A DNA stretch of 64,000 nucleotides from Deltaproteobacteria bacterium. GTDB taxonomy: Bacteria; UBA10199; JADFYH01. Numbering within the stretch: position 1 is the stretch's first letter; every line of letters starts with the position of its first letter. Shown piece by piece: positions 52,817-62,112 of the stretch. The translations under genes were made by a program, and so were the position numbers. The notes beneath the pieces are model-generated. The model searched no databases. It was not told where the DNA came from and worked only from the letters and a program-made list of their open reading frames with translations. The stretch covers positions 1 through 64,000 of the forward strand of contig JADFYH010000005.1 in the NCBI GenBank assembly GCA_015233135.1, given 5' to 3'.

Positions 52817-53692
52817 TTATTTTTTTACAGAAACCTTCACTTCCTTTTCCAAAAGTGTTTTTAAAATTAATGTCACCATCGCCAGCAAGGCCAAAACAGA
52901 CGCAACGGCAAAAGCGGCGGCGAATTCGTATTCGTTGTAGAGAATTTCAACATGCAAGGGAATGGTGTTGGTCTGCCCACGGATATGGCCGGAGACCACG
53001 GAGACGGCGCCGAATTCTCCCATCGCCCGCGCGTTGCAGAGGATGACTCCGTAAAGTAAGCCCCATTTGATATTGGGCAAGGTGATTCTGAAAAAAGTCT
53101 GAAGACCGGAAGCTCCCAATACTCGGGCGGCCTCTTCCTCTTCCTTGCCTTGGGCCTGCATCAGCGGGATGAGCTCACGCGCAACAAAAGGGAAGGTGAT
53201 GAAAAGGGTGGCGAGTACAATGCCGGGAAGTGCAAACATGATTTTGATATTATGCTCGCTCAGCCAGGCTCCAAACCAACCCTGCAAACCAAACAAAAGC
53301 ACGAAGATCATGCCGGCAATCACAGGGGATATGGCAAAAGGCAGATCAATCAAGGTGAGCAGGATGTTCTTTCCACGAAATTCGAATTTTGCCAGACACC
53401 AGGCAGCGATGATTCCAAAGATAGTGTTTACCGACACGGCAAGTCCAGCCGTGAGGAGTGTGAGCTTGATGGCCGAAAGGGCATCGGGCTGAATCAAGGC
53501 CGCCCAATAAGCCTCAAGTCCCTTTTGCAAGGCCTCATAAAAAACACTTACCAAGGGGACAATAAGAAAAAGAAGCAGAAAAGAGAGGGCCAGCAAAATT
53601 AACAGCAGCCTGAACCAGAGCGGTTCTTTTTCGGCAATGGAGCGAATTTTAGAGGCGCGAACCACTTCCCAATAATGCGGATTTTCACTCAT
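52817..53692 (-). CDS. cysW: Sulfate ABC transporter permease CysW
   Basis: A 291-residue permease with six predicted TM segments and the EAA loop ([32 protein letters not shown]). Signature stretches such as [19 protein letters not shown] and [22 protein letters not shown] are typical of CysW. Start overlaps cysT by 4 bp. Inner-membrane channel half. Confidence 0.92.
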   Translation of the reverse strand: MSENPHYWEVVRASKIRSIAEKEPLWFRLLLILLALSFLLLFLIVPLVSVFYEALQKGLEAYWAALIQPDALSAIKLTLLTAGLAVSVNTIFGIIAAWCLAKFEFRGKNILLTLIDLPFAISPVIAGMIFVLLFGLQGWFGAWLSEHNIKIMFALPGIVLATLFITFPFVARELIPLMQAQGKEEEEAARVLGASGLQTFFRITLPNIKWGLLYGVILCNARAMGEFGAVSVVSGHIRGQTNTIPLHVEILYNEYEFAAAFAVASVLALLAMVTLILKTLLEKEVKVSVKK

Positions 53693-54516
53693 GCCGATCT
53701 CCGTGCCTGCCAGGATTGCAGCAGGTTAATGCCAAGCAACAAGGCAAAAGAAGCGACCAGCATCACTAAGGCAATGGCTGTGGCTCCTGCATAATCGAAT
53801 TGTTCGAGTTTGGTCATGATGAGCAAAGGGGTAATTTCTGTTTTTAAGGGCATGTTTCCCGAGATGAAGACCACCGACCCGTATTCTCCCAATGCTCTTG
53901 CAAAGGCCAGGGCAAAGCCGGTGAGCAGGGCGGGAAGAAGATGGGGGAAGATTACAGCGGTGAAGGTCTTGAGTCGACTGGCCCCCAGGCTGGAGGCAGC
54001 TTCTTCCATTTCGGGATCCAAATCTTGAATCACGGGTTGCAGGGTTCGAACGACAAAAGGGAGTCCAATAAAAGTGAGAGCCACCATAATTCCCAAGGGA
54101 GTATAGGCCACTTTGATTCCCCATTTTTCGAGAAAATGCCCTATCCATCCATGAGAAGAATACAAGTTGGTGAGGGCAATTCCTGCCACAGCGGTAGGCA
54201 GGGCAAAAGGCAAATCCACCAAGGCATCAAACACACGCTTTCCGGGAAAGGGATAACGCACCAAAACCCAGGCGACCAGCAAACCCAGGACGGCATTGAT
54301 ACTGGCGGCAATAAAGGAGGCGCCAAAGGTGAGTTTATAAGAAGCGACCACTCGGGCGCTGGTGACGGTTTGAATGAAATCAGACCCACCGAGATGGGCG
54401 GTTTTGATGAAAAGCGAAGAAAGCGGAATCAGCACAATGAGGCTTAGGTATAAAACCGTGAGCCCCAGGCTGAGACGAAAACCAGGTAAGATGGATCGGG
54501 TTTGGATGCGTTTCAT
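53689..54516 (-). CDS. cysT: Sulfate ABC transporter permease CysT
   Basis: A 275-residue permease with six TM segments, [19 protein letters not shown] loop [21 protein letters not shown], and [23 protein letters not shown], as in CysT/CysU. It pairs with CysW. First gene of the minus-strand cysTWA unit, divergent from the porin-sbp unit. Minus-strand promoter not convincing; TTATAT abuts the ATG. Confidence 0.92.
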   Translation of the reverse strand: MKRIQTRSILPGFRLSLGLTVLYLSLIVLIPLSSLFIKTAHLGGSDFIQTVTSARVVASYKLTFGASFIAASINAVLGLLVAWVLVRYPFPGKRVFDALVDLPFALPTAVAGIALTNLYSSHGWIGHFLEKWGIKVAYTPLGIMVALTFIGLPFVVRTLQPVIQDLDPEMEEAASSLGASRLKTFTAVIFPHLLPALLTGFALAFARALGEYGSVVFISGNMPLKTEITPLLIMTKLEQFDYAGATAIALVMLVASFALLLGINLLQSWQARRSA

Positions 54517-54546
54517 ATAACCGTGTCACTTTAGTTCCACACCCCA

Positions 54547-54632
54547 AGTCCCCTCTCCCTTGAGGGGAGAGGGTTAGGGAGAGGGTGAAAGATCAAAGGC
54601 TGCCACGTCGCTTTGCTCCTCGCAATGACAAA
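54547..54632. repeat. REP unit plus fragment of a GCGAGGAGC-type repeat
   Basis: A 40-bp CTCTCCC/GGGAGAG palindrome unit (54547-54586) is followed by CACGTCGCTTTGCTCCTCGC (54605-54624), the reverse complement of the dispersed ATTGCGAGGAGC repeat seen at 24251. Confidence 0.6.
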
Positions 54633-54654
54633 ATCACTTCTTATTTTTTCTCAC

Positions 54655-54682
54655 TTGACAAAAATCTAACTTTTCCTTTACC
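54655..54682 (+). promoter_or_regulatory. Promoter of the cysteine leader/porin-sbp unit
   Basis: -35 TTGACA at 54655-54660 and a weak -10 TTTACC at 54677 (16-bp spacer). Transcription would start near 54689, only a few nt before the leader-peptide ATG at 54694, giving a leaderless or near-leaderless uORF. Confidence 0.45.
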
Positions 54683-54693
54683 CCTGTAAAAGC

Positions 54694-54789
54694 ATGTCGG
54701 GTCATTTTACACAAACTCTCCTCTCTAAGCCGTACAACACCTGTTGTTGCCGTTGCTGCATGTGCATGTGTATGTGCATCTGTATCTAG
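54694..54789 (+). CDS. Cysteine-rich leader peptide (attenuator uORF)
   Basis: 31 codons, ATG 54694 to TAG 54787-54789. The peptide begins MSGHFTQTLLSKPYNT and ends CCCRCCMCMCMCICI: nine Cys in the last 15 residues. That is the hallmark of a transcription-attenuation leader sensing charged tRNA-Cys. It precedes alternative hairpins and a terminator, then genes for a porin, sulfate-binding protein, serine acetyltransferase and cysteine synthase. No conventional SD, consistent with near-leaderless translation. It is too short for usual gene callers. Confidence 0.85.
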   Translation: MSGHFTQTLLSKPYNTCCCRCCMCMCMCICI

Positions 54790-54906
54790 CCGGTTGCTTA
54801 GAGAAGCTCAGATTTTTTGTAAAAGTCTCAATTAAAATCCAGTCTCAATGATAAAGAAGCTCCCCTCTAAGAAATCGGCTCCCCGGTCACGGTGGAGCTT
54901 TTTTTT
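54722..54906 (+). promoter_or_regulatory. Cysteine-responsive transcription attenuator
   Basis: Segment 1 (54722-54730, TCTCTAAGC) lies in the uORF just before the Cys codons. Segment 2 (54796-54804, GCTTAGAGA) pairs with it over 9 bp. Segment 3 (54865-54871, CTCTAAG) can instead pair with segment 2 over 7 bp. Segment 3 lies within the terminator hairpin 54853-54863/54894-54904 (AAAGAAGCTCC with GGAGCTTTTTT, then T-run). A ribosome stalled at the first Cys codon would cover segment 1, allow 2:3 pairing and prevent termination; normal translation would favour termination. Sequence shows the pairing; the mechanism is inferred. Confidence 0.75.
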
Positions 54907-54969
54907 ATTCTCCACCCTCTTGTTTAAACATCTACATAAACGAAATCTAAAATAAGAAAGAACAAATAT

Positions 54970-56373
54970 ATGAAAAAAATCAAATGGCTTTTAGCGGACC
55001 TCATCCTGGGCACAAGTTTAATTACCCTTCCCCAAACAGGCTTTGCAAAAAGCAAAAAAACGGTGACAGAAAATACGAGTTCCCTTCAAGAACGCATCAA
55101 CGAACTGGAACAAAATCAAAAAATTCTCCAGCGCAAATGGGAAATCGAGCAAGAAAAAGCAGAACAAAAAGACAAACCCAAGGAGAGCCTCAATGCCGGC
55201 TTCAATAGCAAAGAAGGCTTTTATCTTAAAAGTAGTGAGGGAGGAACCGCCATTCGTTTGAGAGGATTACTTCAGGCCGATGGGCGTTTTTTTCTTAACG
55301 ATGAAGGAGACAAGCTTGTAAATCAGTTTATTGGCCGACGCCTTCGTCCTATTGTGGAAGGCGATATTGGAAAATATTTTGGTTTCAAGTTTACGCCCGA
55401 TTTTGGCGGGGGAACCGCAAGCATACAAGATGCCTATGCAGACATCAAACCCTTCAAGGCCTTAAGTTTTCGTGTGGGTAAATTTACAGCGCCTCTGGGT
55501 TTAGAAAGATGGCAATCTTCTGCCAATTTACTTTCTGTAGAACTTGGGCTTCCTACCAATCTCGTTCCCAATCGGGATCTGGGAGCCCTGGTATTTGGGA
55601 CTATTGCGGACGGCGTATTTTCGTATTCTGCCGGGGTGTTTAATGGAACAATCGATGGGGGTTCCAACGACACCGATGTCAGCGACGGAAAAGATGTGGT
55701 CGCTCGCCTCTTCGCTCAACCCTTCAAAAACACAAAACTCAAAGCGCTAGAAAAACTTGGAGTGGGCGTGGCTGGAAGCTGGGGGAGCCAGTTTGGATCT
55801 GCCACTACGACAAACCTTGCTTCGCAAAAAAGCAGTGGCCAAAATACTTTCTTTTCTTTTAGGTCGGATGGCACCGCTCCCAATACTGTGTTTGCAGATG
55901 GCGACCGTTTGAGAATTTCACCCCAAGGCTACTATTATGTGGGCCCCTTTGGATTGTTTGGCGAATATGTCCTTTCTTCTCAAAAGGTAAATCTGGCGGG
56001 CGCAAAAACGGACATCGCAAACAAGGCCTGGCAAGTGGCTGCTTCTTATATCCTCACGGGTGAGGAAAGTTCTTTTTCCGGAATCAAAGTCAAAAACCCC
56101 ATCAATTTCAAAAAAGGAAACTGGGGTGCTGTGGAATTGGGTGCCCGTTATAATGATCTGAAGATTGATGATGCAGCATTTCCCGTCTTTGCCGACCCTG
56201 CCAAATCTGCTTCCCATGCAAAAGCCTGGGGTGTAGTGGCCAATTGGTATTTGACCAACAATTATAAATTTACGGTAAGCTATGATCATACAAATTTTAC
56301 AGGTGGAGCAAGTGGTGGTGCGGATAGAGCGCCGGAGCATGCTTTATTTACAAGATTGCAGGTGGCTTATTAA
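54970..56373 (+). CDS. OprO/OprP-family anion porin
   Basis: A 467-residue outer-membrane protein: signal peptide ending TGFAKS, a coiled-coil segment (~34-70, LQERINELEQNQKILQRKWEIEQEKAEQ), then a beta-barrel of the phosphate-selective porin O/P family (ADGRFFLNDEGD, RVGKFTAPLGLERWQS, PNRDLGALVFG), ending in an aromatic residue (LQVAY). Family members pass phosphate or pyrophosphate. Location behind a cysteine attenuator and before sbp suggests passage of sulfate or another sulfur anion here. Confidence 0.85.
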   Translation: MKKIKWLLADLILGTSLITLPQTGFAKSKKTVTENTSSLQERINELEQNQKILQRKWEIEQEKAEQKDKPKESLNAGFNSKEGFYLKSSEGGTAIRLRGLLQADGRFFLNDEGDKLVNQFIGRRLRPIVEGDIGKYFGFKFTPDFGGGTASIQDAYADIKPFKALSFRVGKFTAPLGLERWQSSANLLSVELGLPTNLVPNRDLGALVFGTIADGVFSYSAGVFNGTIDGGSNDTDVSDGKDVVARLFAQPFKNTKLKALEKLGVGVAGSWGSQFGSATTTNLASQKSSGQNTFFSFRSDGTAPNTVFADGDRLRISPQGYYYVGPFGLFGEYVLSSQKVNLAGAKTDIANKAWQVAASYILTGEESSFSGIKVKNPINFKKGNWGAVELGARYNDLKIDDAAFPVFADPAKSASHAKAWGVVANWYLTNNYKFTVSYDHTNFTGGASGGADRAPEHALFTRLQVAY

Positions 56374-56412
56374 TTCCCAGTATACAATTGGATTCAACCA
56401 AAGGAAACTCTT

Positions 56413-57423
56413 ATGAAAAACAAAAAACTAAAACTCATCACCCTCAGCCTCTTAGCCTTGCTAGGATTCAGCTCAACAAAACTCCAAGCGCAAACCAACT
56501 TCCTGAACGTCTCCTATGATCCCACCCGAGAACTCTATCAAGACTACAACCAAGCCTTCGGGAAATATTGGAAAGACAAAACCAAGCAAGACATTAAATT
56601 CAGCCAATCTCACGGAGGCTCCGGGAAACAGGCAAGATCTGTCATCGATGGTCTGGAAGCCGATGTCGTGACCTTAGCTCTGGCTTACGACATTGATGCC
56701 ATCGCCGAAAAAGCAAAACTACTTCCCGCCGATTGGCAAAAAAAATTACCTAATAATAGTTCGCCTTATACTTCCACCATCGTTTTTTTAGTGCGCAAAG
56801 GAAACCCCAAACAAATTAAAGATTGGAATGACCTCGTAAAACCTGGCATTGCTGTCGTCACCCCGAATCCCAAAACTTCAGGGGGCGCGCGCTGGAACTA
56901 TTTGGCCGCTTGGGCTTATGCCTTGAAGCAACCGGGTGGAGATGAAACCAAGGCCAAGGAATTTGCTTCGGCACTTTACAAAAATGTGCCCGTGTTAGAC
57001 TCCGGTGCACGCGGTGCCACCACTACTTTTGTGGAGCGCGGCATCGGCGATGTGCTTCTGGCCTGGGAAAATGAAGCGCTGCTGGCGGTAAAGGAATTGG
57101 GAAAAGATCGATTTGAAATCGTCTATCCGAGCATCAGTATCCTGGCTGAACCTCCCGTGGCTGTCGTCGAGAAGAATGCCAGCAAGCATGGCACACTCGA
57201 TTTAGCCAAGGCCTATCTGGAATATCTCTATACCAACGAAGGCCAGGAGATCGCGGCAAAACATTACTACCGACCTCGCCTGGCCGCCGTGGCGGCTCAA
57301 TATACAGCTCAATATCCCAAACTCAATTTGGTAACGATTGAGGATACTTTTGGAGGTTGGCAAAAGGCCCAGAAAATCCATTTTGCCGATGGCGGCAGCT
57401 TTGATCAAATTTATGGGAAGTAA
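56413..57423 (+). CDS. sbp: Sulfate-binding periplasmic protein
   Basis: A 336-residue protein with signal peptide ([17 protein letters not shown]). [56 protein letters not shown] and [16 protein letters not shown] are hallmarks of Sbp/CysP. It delivers sulfate to CysTWA, encoded on the other strand 2 kb away. It is 39 bp after the porin gene, in the attenuated unit. The 57424-57582 gap before cysE has no clear gene. Confidence 0.93.
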   Translation: MKNKKLKLITLSLLALLGFSSTKLQAQTNFLNVSYDPTRELYQDYNQAFGKYWKDKTKQDIKFSQSHGGSGKQARSVIDGLEADVVTLALAYDIDAIAEKAKLLPADWQKKLPNNSSPYTSTIVFLVRKGNPKQIKDWNDLVKPGIAVVTPNPKTSGGARWNYLAAWAYALKQPGGDETKAKEFASALYKNVPVLDSGARGATTTFVERGIGDVLLAWENEALLAVKELGKDRFEIVYPSISILAEPPVAVVEKNASKHGTLDLAKAYLEYLYTNEGQEIAAKHYYRPRLAAVAAQYTAQYPKLNLVTIEDTFGGWQKAQKIHFADGGSFDQIYGK

Positions 57424-57582
57424 TTTTGTCATGAGAAAAAATAAGCAGGGAGATCAAAAACGACTCCAACTCCAGTCGCCCGCGGTTTTTCACGGAGGAG
57501 GAGCTGGATTTATTTTTTGAAATTACAAAACAATTAACAAAACTTTACTTTTGTGAGGGTTGTGGCATTAGTTAAAAAGATT

Positions 57583-58443
57583 ATGGATCTCATCAGCAGC
57601 CTTAATCAGCTCAGTTCAGAATTCACACCGGCCTTACTCCCCAAGGCCGATCGGGTTTTTTTCTGTCTTGAATCACTTTGGTTTATACTTTTTCCGGATC
57701 ATCGTTTTTCGAGTAAATATTTTTTGAAGGATGCCGCCAAAGAGAAAGCCTACTTGGTTTTAAGAGAATGCCGGCAGGAATTGGAAAAACAAGTGAGCCT
57801 GGCTTTTCAGGCTCAAAAGAAATCCGAGATGGAAGTGAAAACTCTGGTTGAAGATTTTTTTAATACCCTCCCCTCCGTAAAGAAAAAACTTTTGGACGAT
57901 GCCCAGGCGGCCCATGAAAGAGACCCCGCGGCAAACAGCATGGATGAAATCATTTTGTGTTATCCGGGTTTTTTGGCGATTCTCACCTATCGCCTCGCGC
58001 ACGAACTCTCCCTCCGCAAGGTTCCGTTGATTCCTCGCATGATGAGTGAATATGCCCACAGCCTCACCGGATGCGATATTCACCCCGAGGCCAAAATTGG
58101 CGAGAAATTTTTCATCGATCATGCCACAGGGACAGTGATTGGACAGACCTCGGTGATTGGAAATGGAGTCACTCTTTTTCAGGGAGTCACCCTGGGTGCC
58201 ATGGCACTCAATCCGCCGGGTATTCATAAAAGGCATCCCACCCTTGAAGACGATGTGACCGTCTATGCCAATGCCAGCATCCTGGGCGGAGAGACGGTGA
58301 TTGGCAAAGGCTCTATCATCGGAAGTTTTTGCTGGATCATGAGTTCCATTCCCAAAAAATCCAAAATCAGAATGGCCAAGCCCCATCTCATTCAGAGCTT
58401 TAGTGGAAAAACGAAAGAGTGTATTCCGAATTGGGAAATTTGA
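57583..58443 (+). CDS. cysE: Serine O-acetyltransferase
   Basis: A 286-residue protein from ATG 57583 (GTG 57553 or 57562 also possible; no strong SD for any). N-terminal helical domain, then the left-handed beta-helix of hexapeptide repeats: SEYAHSLTGCDIHPEAKIGEKFFIDHATGTVIGQTSVIGNGVTLFQGVTLGAMA (in parts), with catalytic His and Asp in FIDHATG. It makes O-acetylserine from serine and acetyl-CoA, the acceptor for sulfide in cysteine synthesis. Followed after 1 bp by fic. Confidence 0.9.
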   Translation: MDLISSLNQLSSEFTPALLPKADRVFFCLESLWFILFPDHRFSSKYFLKDAAKEKAYLVLRECRQELEKQVSLAFQAQKKSEMEVKTLVEDFFNTLPSVKKKLLDDAQAAHERDPAANSMDEIILCYPGFLAILTYRLAHELSLRKVPLIPRMMSEYAHSLTGCDIHPEAKIGEKFFIDHATGTVIGQTSVIGNGVTLFQGVTLGAMALNPPGIHKRHPTLEDDVTVYANASILGGETVIGKGSIIGSFCWIMSSIPKKSKIRMAKPHLIQSFSGKTKECIPNWEI

Positions 58444-58444
58444 A

Positions 58445-59194
58445 ATGCATTCACTACTCAAACAAATTGACGAGAAACAGCGTCAGCTAGCTACTTTTCA
58501 GCCCTTCACTCCATCGCTTCAAAAAAATATTCTGGACTACGCTCGTATTGAACTCACCTATAGTTCGAATGCCATTGAAGGAAACACCTTAAGTCTGCAA
58601 GAGACCGCCCTTGTCGTAGAAAAGGGAATTACGGTGGCAGGTAAAACAATTACTGAACACCTGGAAGCAGTGAATCATGCGAGTGCTTTCGATTATATTT
58701 GCACTTTGCAAAATCGGAATAGAAAAGATTTAACTGAAGAAACCCTATTGAAAATTCATGCCCATGTCTTAAAAGGAATAGGCGATTCCAATGCAGGAAT
58801 TTATCGTCAGGTTCCCGTGCGTATTTCCGGCTCTCGGGTAGTGATGCCCAATCCCCTAAAAGTTCCTTCTTTAATGCAAGATTTTGTGACATGGCTTCAG
58901 GGCGATCTCTCTCAACAGGCAGCAACGATTGCAGCGGAGGCGCATTTTAAATTAGTCAGCATTCATCCTTTTGTAGATGGCAATGGCCGGACAGCACGTC
59001 TCTTAATGAATTTATTGCTGATGCAAGCTGGATATCCTCCCGCTTCGATTAAACCCGAAAGTCGATTGGAATATATTCAGGCGCTTGAAAAAGCCCAACT
59101 CGGAAACGGTATGCAAGATTATTACCTGGTGATTTATAAGGCCCTGATTCAATCTCAGGATGAACTCTTAAAACTATTGGAGGCAAAATCATGA
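58445..59194 (+). CDS. Fic-domain AMP-transferase inside the cysteine operon
   Basis: A 249-residue protein from ATG 58445, 1 bp after the cysE stop. Inhibitory motif [10 protein letters not shown] (S-xxx-E-G), N-terminal helices, and Fic core [20 protein letters not shown] with the catalytic His. The end overlaps the cysK start (ATGA). Translation therefore links cysE, fic and cysK. Fic proteins usually AMPylate other proteins; a link to the cysteine synthase complex is suggestive but unproven. Confidence 0.9.
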   Translation: MHSLLKQIDEKQRQLATFQPFTPSLQKNILDYARIELTYSSNAIEGNTLSLQETALVVEKGITVAGKTITEHLEAVNHASAFDYICTLQNRNRKDLTEETLLKIHAHVLKGIGDSNAGIYRQVPVRISGSRVVMPNPLKVPSLMQDFVTWLQGDLSQQAATIAAEAHFKLVSIHPFVDGNGRTARLLMNLLLMQAGYPPASIKPESRLEYIQALEKAQLGNGMQDYYLVIYKALIQSQDELLKLLEAKS

Positions 59195-60138
59195 AAATCT
59201 ATAACGACAATTCCCTCTCCATCGGTTGCACGCCCTTGGTGAAAATCAATCGCATCAACAATACCCAGGCCACGATCCTCGCTAAAATTGAAGGGCGCAA
59301 TCCGGCTTATTCGGTTAAATGCCGTATTGGCGCGGCCATGATTTGGGATGCCGAGAAAAAAGGCCTGCTCACCAAAGGGAAACGCATCATCGAACCCACC
59401 AGTGGTAATACCGGAATTGCCCTCGCTTTTGTCGCGGCTTCCCGCGGCTATCCGATTACGCTGACGATGCCTGAGACCATGAGTCATGAGCGACGCAAGC
59501 TTCTTAAAATCTTTGGAGCTGAACTGATTCTCACCGAAGGCGCCAAAGGCATGCCCGGTGCGATTGCAAAGGCCAAAGAGATTTATGAAAGTGATAAAGA
59601 AAAATATCTGCTGATGCAGCAATTCGAAAATCCCGCCAACCCGCAAATTCACGAAGAAACCACGGGGCCTGAGATTTGGGAAGATACCGAGGGTAAAATT
59701 GATATCCTCATTTCAGGGGTAGGTACCGGTGGAACAATTACAGGTGTCAGTCGCCATATTAAAAATAAACAGAATAAGAAAATTCTTTCGGTAGCCATTG
59801 AGCCCGAAGAAAGCCCGGTGATCACACAAACTCTTCAAGGCCAGGAAGTAAAACCCGGTCCGCACAAAATTCAGGGCATCGGTGCCGGCTTTGTGCCGAA
59901 AAATCTGGATTTGAGCATGGTTGATCGTGTGGAGCGCGTCAATAGCCTTGATGCCATGGCGATGGCAAAACGCCTGGCAGAAGAAGAAGGGATTATTTCC
60001 GGCATCTCCTGTGGTGCAGCGATGATTGGGGCACTTCGATTGGCCAATGAAAACCCCGGTAAAAATATCGTCGTCATTCTGCCCGATTCCGGTGAACGTT
60101 ATCTCTCGAGTGCCTTGTTTGAAGGGGTGACGGCATAA
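59191..60138 (+). CDS. cysK: Cysteine synthase (O-acetylserine sulfhydrylase)
   Basis: A 315-residue PLP enzyme: PLP lysine in [49 protein letters not shown], and [15 protein letters not shown]. It adds sulfide to O-acetylserine to make cysteine. The order cysE-fic-cysK is unusual. CysK versus CysM cannot be separated for certain; length and motifs favour CysK. Start overlaps fic by 4 bp. Confidence 0.92.
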   Translation: MKIYNDNSLSIGCTPLVKINRINNTQATILAKIEGRNPAYSVKCRIGAAMIWDAEKKGLLTKGKRIIEPTSGNTGIALAFVAASRGYPITLTMPETMSHERRKLLKIFGAELILTEGAKGMPGAIAKAKEIYESDKEKYLLMQQFENPANPQIHEETTGPEIWEDTEGKIDILISGVGTGGTITGVSRHIKNKQNKKILSVAIEPEESPVITQTLQGQEVKPGPHKIQGIGAGFVPKNLDLSMVDRVERVNSLDAMAMAKRLAEEEGIISGISCGAAMIGALRLANENPGKNIVVILPDSGERYLSSALFEGVTA

Positions 60139-60163
60139 GAGGTTTAATTAACCAATTTTTTTT

Positions 60164-60191
60164 TTGACAAGGGGTAGCAATTTGTTATGGC
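60164..60191 (+). promoter_or_regulatory. Promoter of the transketolase unit
   Basis: -35 TTGACA (60164), 16-bp spacer, -10 TATGGC (60186). A T-rich tract just before (60156-60165) may end the cysK transcript. ATG follows 35 nt later. Confidence 0.45.
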
Positions 60192-60226
60192 TGCAACCCA
60201 CCCTATTATCCAGTTTGGACAATTGA

Positions 60227-61063
60227 ATGCCTTCATCCGAAAAAATTAAAGAACTCCAAGAAATTAGTCGTCAGCTACGCATGGATGTCTTGCAGATGTT
60301 GCATAAGGCAAAATCCGGTCATACGGGTGGGCCTTTGGGGATGATGGAAATGATGGTGGCGCTCTATTTTTACAAAATGCACCATGATCCAAAAAATCCG
60401 CTTTGGGAAGATCGTGATCGCTTTATTCTCGCCAATGGTCACACGGCACCTGCCCTGTATGCCTGTCTCGCTCATGCGGGGTATTTTCCAAAATCTGAAT
60501 TCCAGAACTTGAGGCAGCTCGGTTCTCCTTTGCAAGGTCATCCCAAACGTAAACCCGAATGGGGAATCGAAATGTCCACGGGTTCTTTGGGTCAGGGGCT
60601 ATCGATAGCGAACGGCCTGGCCTTGGCGGCCCGTTTGGATAAGCGCAGTACCCGTATCTACAGCATGCACTCCGACGGGGAGGCCCAGGAAGGAATGTTG
60701 TGGGAAGGGGCCATGTCGGCCGGCTTTCGCAAGCTGGACAATCGTTGCTGTTTGCTCGATTTCAACAATGTGCAGATTGATGGTTTCAACAAAGATATCA
60801 AGGATGTTTCTCCGCTAGATGAGAAGTTTAGGGCCTTTGGGTGGCAGGTCTTCACGATCGATGGAAATAATATGGAAGAAGTGGTTTCTGCCCTGGATGA
60901 AGCCGAAAAAGTGAAGGGCAAACCTACAATGATTATTGCTAAGACACTGATAGGAAAAGGGGTTTCGATTTTCGAAAATAAGCCCGCTTATCATGGGGTG
61001 ACACCGAGTGATGCGGAGTTGGAGTTGGCCCTAGAAGAACTAAACCGAATTACCCCCTCTTAA
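60227..61063 (+). CDS. Transketolase, N-terminal half
   Basis: A 278-residue protein with thiamine-diphosphate-binding parts: KAKSGHTGGPLGMMEMMVALY, STGSLGQGLSIANGLAL, and the GDGE-like SDGEAQEGMLWEGAMSAGFRKLDN with NNVQIDGF. Normal for split transketolases. Together with the next gene it exchanges two-carbon units in the pentose phosphate path. The last residues Thr-Pro-Ser and the stop are in a REPIN unit that separates the halves. Confidence 0.92.
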   Translation: MPSSEKIKELQEISRQLRMDVLQMLHKAKSGHTGGPLGMMEMMVALYFYKMHHDPKNPLWEDRDRFILANGHTAPALYACLAHAGYFPKSEFQNLRQLGSPLQGHPKRKPEWGIEMSTGSLGQGLSIANGLALAARLDKRSTRIYSMHSDGEAQEGMLWEGAMSAGFRKLDNRCCLLDFNNVQIDGFNKDIKDVSPLDEKFRAFGWQVFTIDGNNMEEVVSALDEAEKVKGKPTMIIAKTLIGKGVSIFENKPAYHGVTPSDAELELALEELNRITPS

Positions 61064-61163
61064 GCTAAGAGGGAAATTCTGAGAAGAATTTCGGGGGCGT
61101 TATGTCAATTTGGATGCAATTAGACATAACTCCTCCCAACCTCCTCTTAGCTTAAGAGGAGGG
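61053..61163. repeat. REPIN-like doublet between transketolase halves
   Basis: ACCCCCTCTTAAGCTAAGAGG on the left and CTCCTCTTAGCTTAAGAGGAGG on the right, joined by GTTATGTCAATTTGGATGCAATTAGACATAAC-like pairing (61104-61135). The left unit overlaps the end of the first gene; the right one supplies a purine-rich stretch near the SD of the second. Confidence 0.7.
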
Positions 61164-61173
61164 GAGAAGGAAA

Positions 61174-62112
61174 ATGACTGATTATATTGCTACCCGAGAT
61201 GCCTACGGAAAAGCCCTTGCCAAACTGGGAGAAGGAGACTCTCGTGTGGTGGTGTTGGATGCCGATCTTTCGGGGTCAACCAAAACGGGTATTTTTGCAA
61301 AAAAATTTCCTGAGCGTTTTTTTAATATGGGGGTGGCTGAACAAGATCTAATCGGCACCGCGGCTGGTTTTGCCCTGGCGGGCAAAATTCCTTTTGCCTC
61401 CAGTTTTGCGATGTTTGCAGTCGGACGCGCTTGGGAGATTGTGCGGAACTCGGTGGCTTATCCTCATCTGAATGTGAAAATTTGCGCCTCACATGCAGGG
61501 CTTACGGTGGGTGAAGATGGGGCCTCGCATCAAATTATAGAAGACCTGGCCCTCACGCGGGTAATGCCCGGCATGACGGTACTGGTGCCTGCCGATGCGA
61601 CGGAGACCGAGCAAATGGTGAAGGCCGCTGCAGCGCACGAGGGCCCTGTATACATCCGTTTGGGTCGTTCCAAGGTTCCACAGCTCTTTGATTCGTCCTA
61701 TCAATTCAAAATCGGCAAGGCGAATGTGATTCGCGAAGGGAAAGACATCCTTCTGATTGCTTGTGGAATTATGGTTGCCCCTACCTTGGAAGCGGCAAGA
61801 ACCTTGGAAACCCAAGGTATTGCTGCAACGGTGGTGAATTGTGCCTCGATTAAGCCTTTGGATGCAGACACGATCATCCCTTTGGCGAAAAAAATTGGAA
61901 CTGTTTTAACCCTGGAGGAACATTCTATTATCGGGGGCCTGGGTTCTGCCATTTGCGAACTTTTGGGAGAGTTTCCGGGGATTGCAGTCCATCGTCATGG
62001 AGTGAATGACGAATGGGGCCAATCGGCGCCTGCAGAAGTTTTACTGAAGCATTATAAATTGATGCCTGAGGATATTGTGGAACGGGTGAAGAAAGTGAGA
62101 GGACAAACTTGA
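61174..62112 (+). CDS. Transketolase, C-terminal half
   Basis: A 312-residue protein: VVLDADLSGSTKTGIFAKKFPERFFNMGVAEQDLIGTAAGFAL (with the pyrimidine-domain Glu in VAEQDL), then VLVPADATETEQMVKAAA and a C-terminal domain (LLIACGIMVAPTLEAARTLE). Partner of the N-terminal half; SD AGAAGGAAA. It is followed by an overlapping TTG start of the protease gene (TTGA). Confidence 0.92.
   Translation: MTDYIATRDAYGKALAKLGEGDSRVVVLDADLSGSTKTGIFAKKFPERFFNMGVAEQDLIGTAAGFALAGKIPFASSFAMFAVGRAWEIVRNSVAYPHLNVKICASHAGLTVGEDGASHQIIEDLALTRVMPGMTVLVPADATETEQMVKAAAAHEGPVYIRLGRSKVPQLFDSSYQFKIGKANVIREGKDILLIACGIMVAPTLEAARTLETQGIAATVVNCASIKPLDADTIIPLAKKIGTVLTLEEHSIIGGLGSAICELLGEFPGIAVHRHGVNDEWGQSAPAEVLLKHYKLMPEDIVERVKKVRGQT

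Noticed and set aside
57431-57520. Small plus-strand frame MRKNKQGDQK... between sbp and cysE
   Set aside because: No SD, no conservation that I can judge, and the sequence is Gly/Phe at the end without any recognised motif.
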